Source: Actinomycetes bacterium (GTDB taxonomy: Bacteria; Actinomycetota; Thermoleophilia; Solirubrobacterales; Solirubrobacteraceae). Taken from it: DNA of 48,802 bases. Positions 47,831 to 48,802 of the stretch are shown here, piece by piece (positions within the stretch are counted from its first letter, which is position 1; every line of letters starts with the position of its first letter). The notes under the pieces are model-generated. The model did not search any database. It was not told the origin of the DNA and worked only from the letters and a program-made list of their open reading frames with translations. The translations under genes and the position numbers were made by a program. The stretch covers positions 1 through 48,802 of the forward strand of contig JAKAED010000010.1 in assembly GCA_021820105.1 (NCBI GenBank), in the 5' to 3' direction.

Positions 47831-48802
47831 TCAGTGCCTGAACGCCTGCAGCCCTCCACGCTTGCTGCGCGGCAGGGGGCCATCCAGCGACTCCAGCACG
47901 TCCGTCTCCTCACGCAGGTGTGCCAGCAACGCATCTGCCATATCGAGCGTCATCCCGGCACGCACCACGATTCGCAGCACGCTCAGATCCTGGCGATTCT
48001 CCGGGAAGGTGTAGGCGGGGACGAGCCAGCCGCGCTGGCGCAGATGATCGGAGACATCAAACACGGAGTAGTTGGTCACTTCCTCCTTGAGCGTGAAGGC
48101 AAAGACGGGCAGCTGGTCACCCCGGGTGAGCAGGCGGTAGGGACCCATCTGATCGATCCCGCTCGAGAGGCGCAGGGCGACATCACGGGCGTTCTGCATG
48201 ACGCGGCGGTAGCCCTCACGGCCGAGGCTGGCGAGCATGAAGTACTGGGCGATCACTTCACTTCCGGGTCGTGAGAAGTTCAGCGCGAACGTCGGCATGT
48301 GTCCGCCCAGGTAGTTGACGTCAAAGATCAGATCCTTCGGCAGTGCCTCCTGGTTGCGCCAGATCGCCCAGCCGACGCCCGGGTAGACCAGGCCGTACTT
48401 GTGGCCTGAGGCGTTGATCGACTGCACGCGACGGAGCCGGAAGTCCCATTCCAGGCCGGGCTCCAGGAACGGCGCCACAAAGCCGCCCGAGGCGGCGTCA
48501 ACGTGCAGCGGCACGTCGAGCCCGGTCCGCGCCTGCAGGTCGTCCAGCGCGGCCGCAATCTCCTTGATCGGTTCGTAGCTGCCGTCGAAGGTCGAACCGA
48601 GCACCCCCACGACCGCGATTGTGTTCTCGTCGCAGCGGGCAATCGCCTCCTCCGGGGTCAGGTGGAAGCGGTCACCCTCCATCGGTACCAGGCGGGGCTC
48701 GATGTCCCAGTAGCGCATGAACTTCTCCCAGCAGACCTGCACGTTGATGCCCGTCACCAGGTTCGGCCGATCGGTCGGCCTGCCGGCCGCGCGCATCCGT
48801 TC
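47831..48802 (-). CDS. Glutamate decarboxylase, N-terminus outside the window
   Basis: The last 323 or so residues of a PLP-dependent group II decarboxylase; the reading frame runs off the window end. It shows EGDRFHLTPEEA, GVLGSTFDGSYEPI, PLHVDAASGGFVAPF with the PLP-contacting Asp, and the Schiff-base lysine in NASGHKYGLVYPGVGW. Later it has NYLGGHMPTFALNFSRPGSEVIAQYF and RIVVRAGMTLDMAD. These match glutamate decarboxylase, which makes GABA from glutamate and can protect against acid. The normal length is about 460 residues, so roughly 140 are missing. It converges on glycerate kinase. Confidence 0.93.
   Translation of the reverse strand, partial: ERMRAAGRPTDRPNLVTGINVQVCWEKFMRYWDIEPRLVPMEGDRFHLTPEEAIARCDENTIAVVGVLGSTFDGSYEPIKEIAAALDDLQARTGLDVPLHVDAASGGFVAPFLEPGLEWDFRLRRVQSINASGHKYGLVYPGVGWAIWRNQEALPKDLIFDVNYLGGHMPTFALNFSRPGSEVIAQYFMLASLGREGYRRVMQNARDVALRLSSGIDQMGPYRLLTRGDQLPVFAFTLKEEVTNYSVFDVSDHLRQRGWLVPAYTFPENRQDLSVLRIVVRAGMTLDMADALLAHLREETDVLESLDGPLPRSKRGGLQAFRH

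Noticed and set aside
1-48802. Mobile elements, prophage, CRISPR or a defence island
   Set aside because: No transposase, integrase, Cas, restriction or toxin gene, no direct repeats beside the tRNA that would suggest an attachment site, and gene style is uniform across the window.

Overview
The window is high-GC DNA from an actinobacterium. The gene content suggests a deep-branching soil lineage such as Thermoleophilia/Solirubrobacterales. The clues are an acyl-CoA carboxylase built from a biotinylated alpha chain and a separate carboxyltransferase, a methylmalonyl-CoA mutase large chain without its own B12 domain, a ferredoxin-type sulfite reductase with an iron-sulfur APS reductase, a LigD-type ligase and polymerase on separate genes, and secreted proteins with tandem beta-sandwich domains. 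The taxonomic placement is inference from content only. I see no insertion sequence, integrase, CRISPR array or rRNA. One tRNA-Arg(CCT) is present. Both window edges fall at or inside genes: a complete flippase at the left and a 5'-truncated glutamate decarboxylase at the right.

Layout. 1-10.5 kb is a cell-surface glycan region: flippase, UDP-GlcNAc 2-epimerase-like enzyme, family-2 glycosyltransferase, two FkbM methyltransferases and two very large polytopic membrane proteins, one resembling GT-C mannosyltransferases. 10.6-13.1 kb holds tRNA-Arg, a hypothetical protein coupled to a UDP-glucuronate decarboxylase-like dehydratase, and a MoaD-MoaE fusion. 13.1-15.8 kb is a polar amino-acid ABC importer operon behind a strong dyad. 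15.9-18.4 kb has the mutase, a small membrane protein and an SRPBCC-like protein. 18.5-22.1 kb encodes two secreted repeat proteins. 22.2-27.0 kb has the carboxyltransferase and, convergently, an ECF transporter whose S-like domain and two ATPases are fused.

27.0-32.0 kb is the assimilatory sulfate reduction cluster (sulfite reductase, cysH, cysD, cysN). 32.0-35.0 kb carries two convergent membrane glycosyltransferases. 35.0-38.9 kb has the biotin carboxylase/BCCP alpha chain, an MBL-fold protein, a YczE-like membrane protein and a HAD hydrolase. 39.0-42.2 kb is sucC-sucD plus an aminotransferase. 42.3-44.6 kb has a secreted phosphoesterase and a DtxR/MntR regulator. 44.7-48.8 kb has the LigD-type ligase and polymerase, glycerate kinase and glutamate decarboxylase.

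The carboxylase chains, the mutase and succinyl-CoA synthetase fit one propionyl/methylmalonyl/succinyl-CoA route although they are scattered over 25 kb. The most striking window-wide signal is a TAnnnT (-10-like) hexamer 6-11 nt upstream of at least 16 start codons on both strands. This implies that leaderless or nearly leaderless transcription is common here, and it fixes many start codons that the longest ORFs get wrong.
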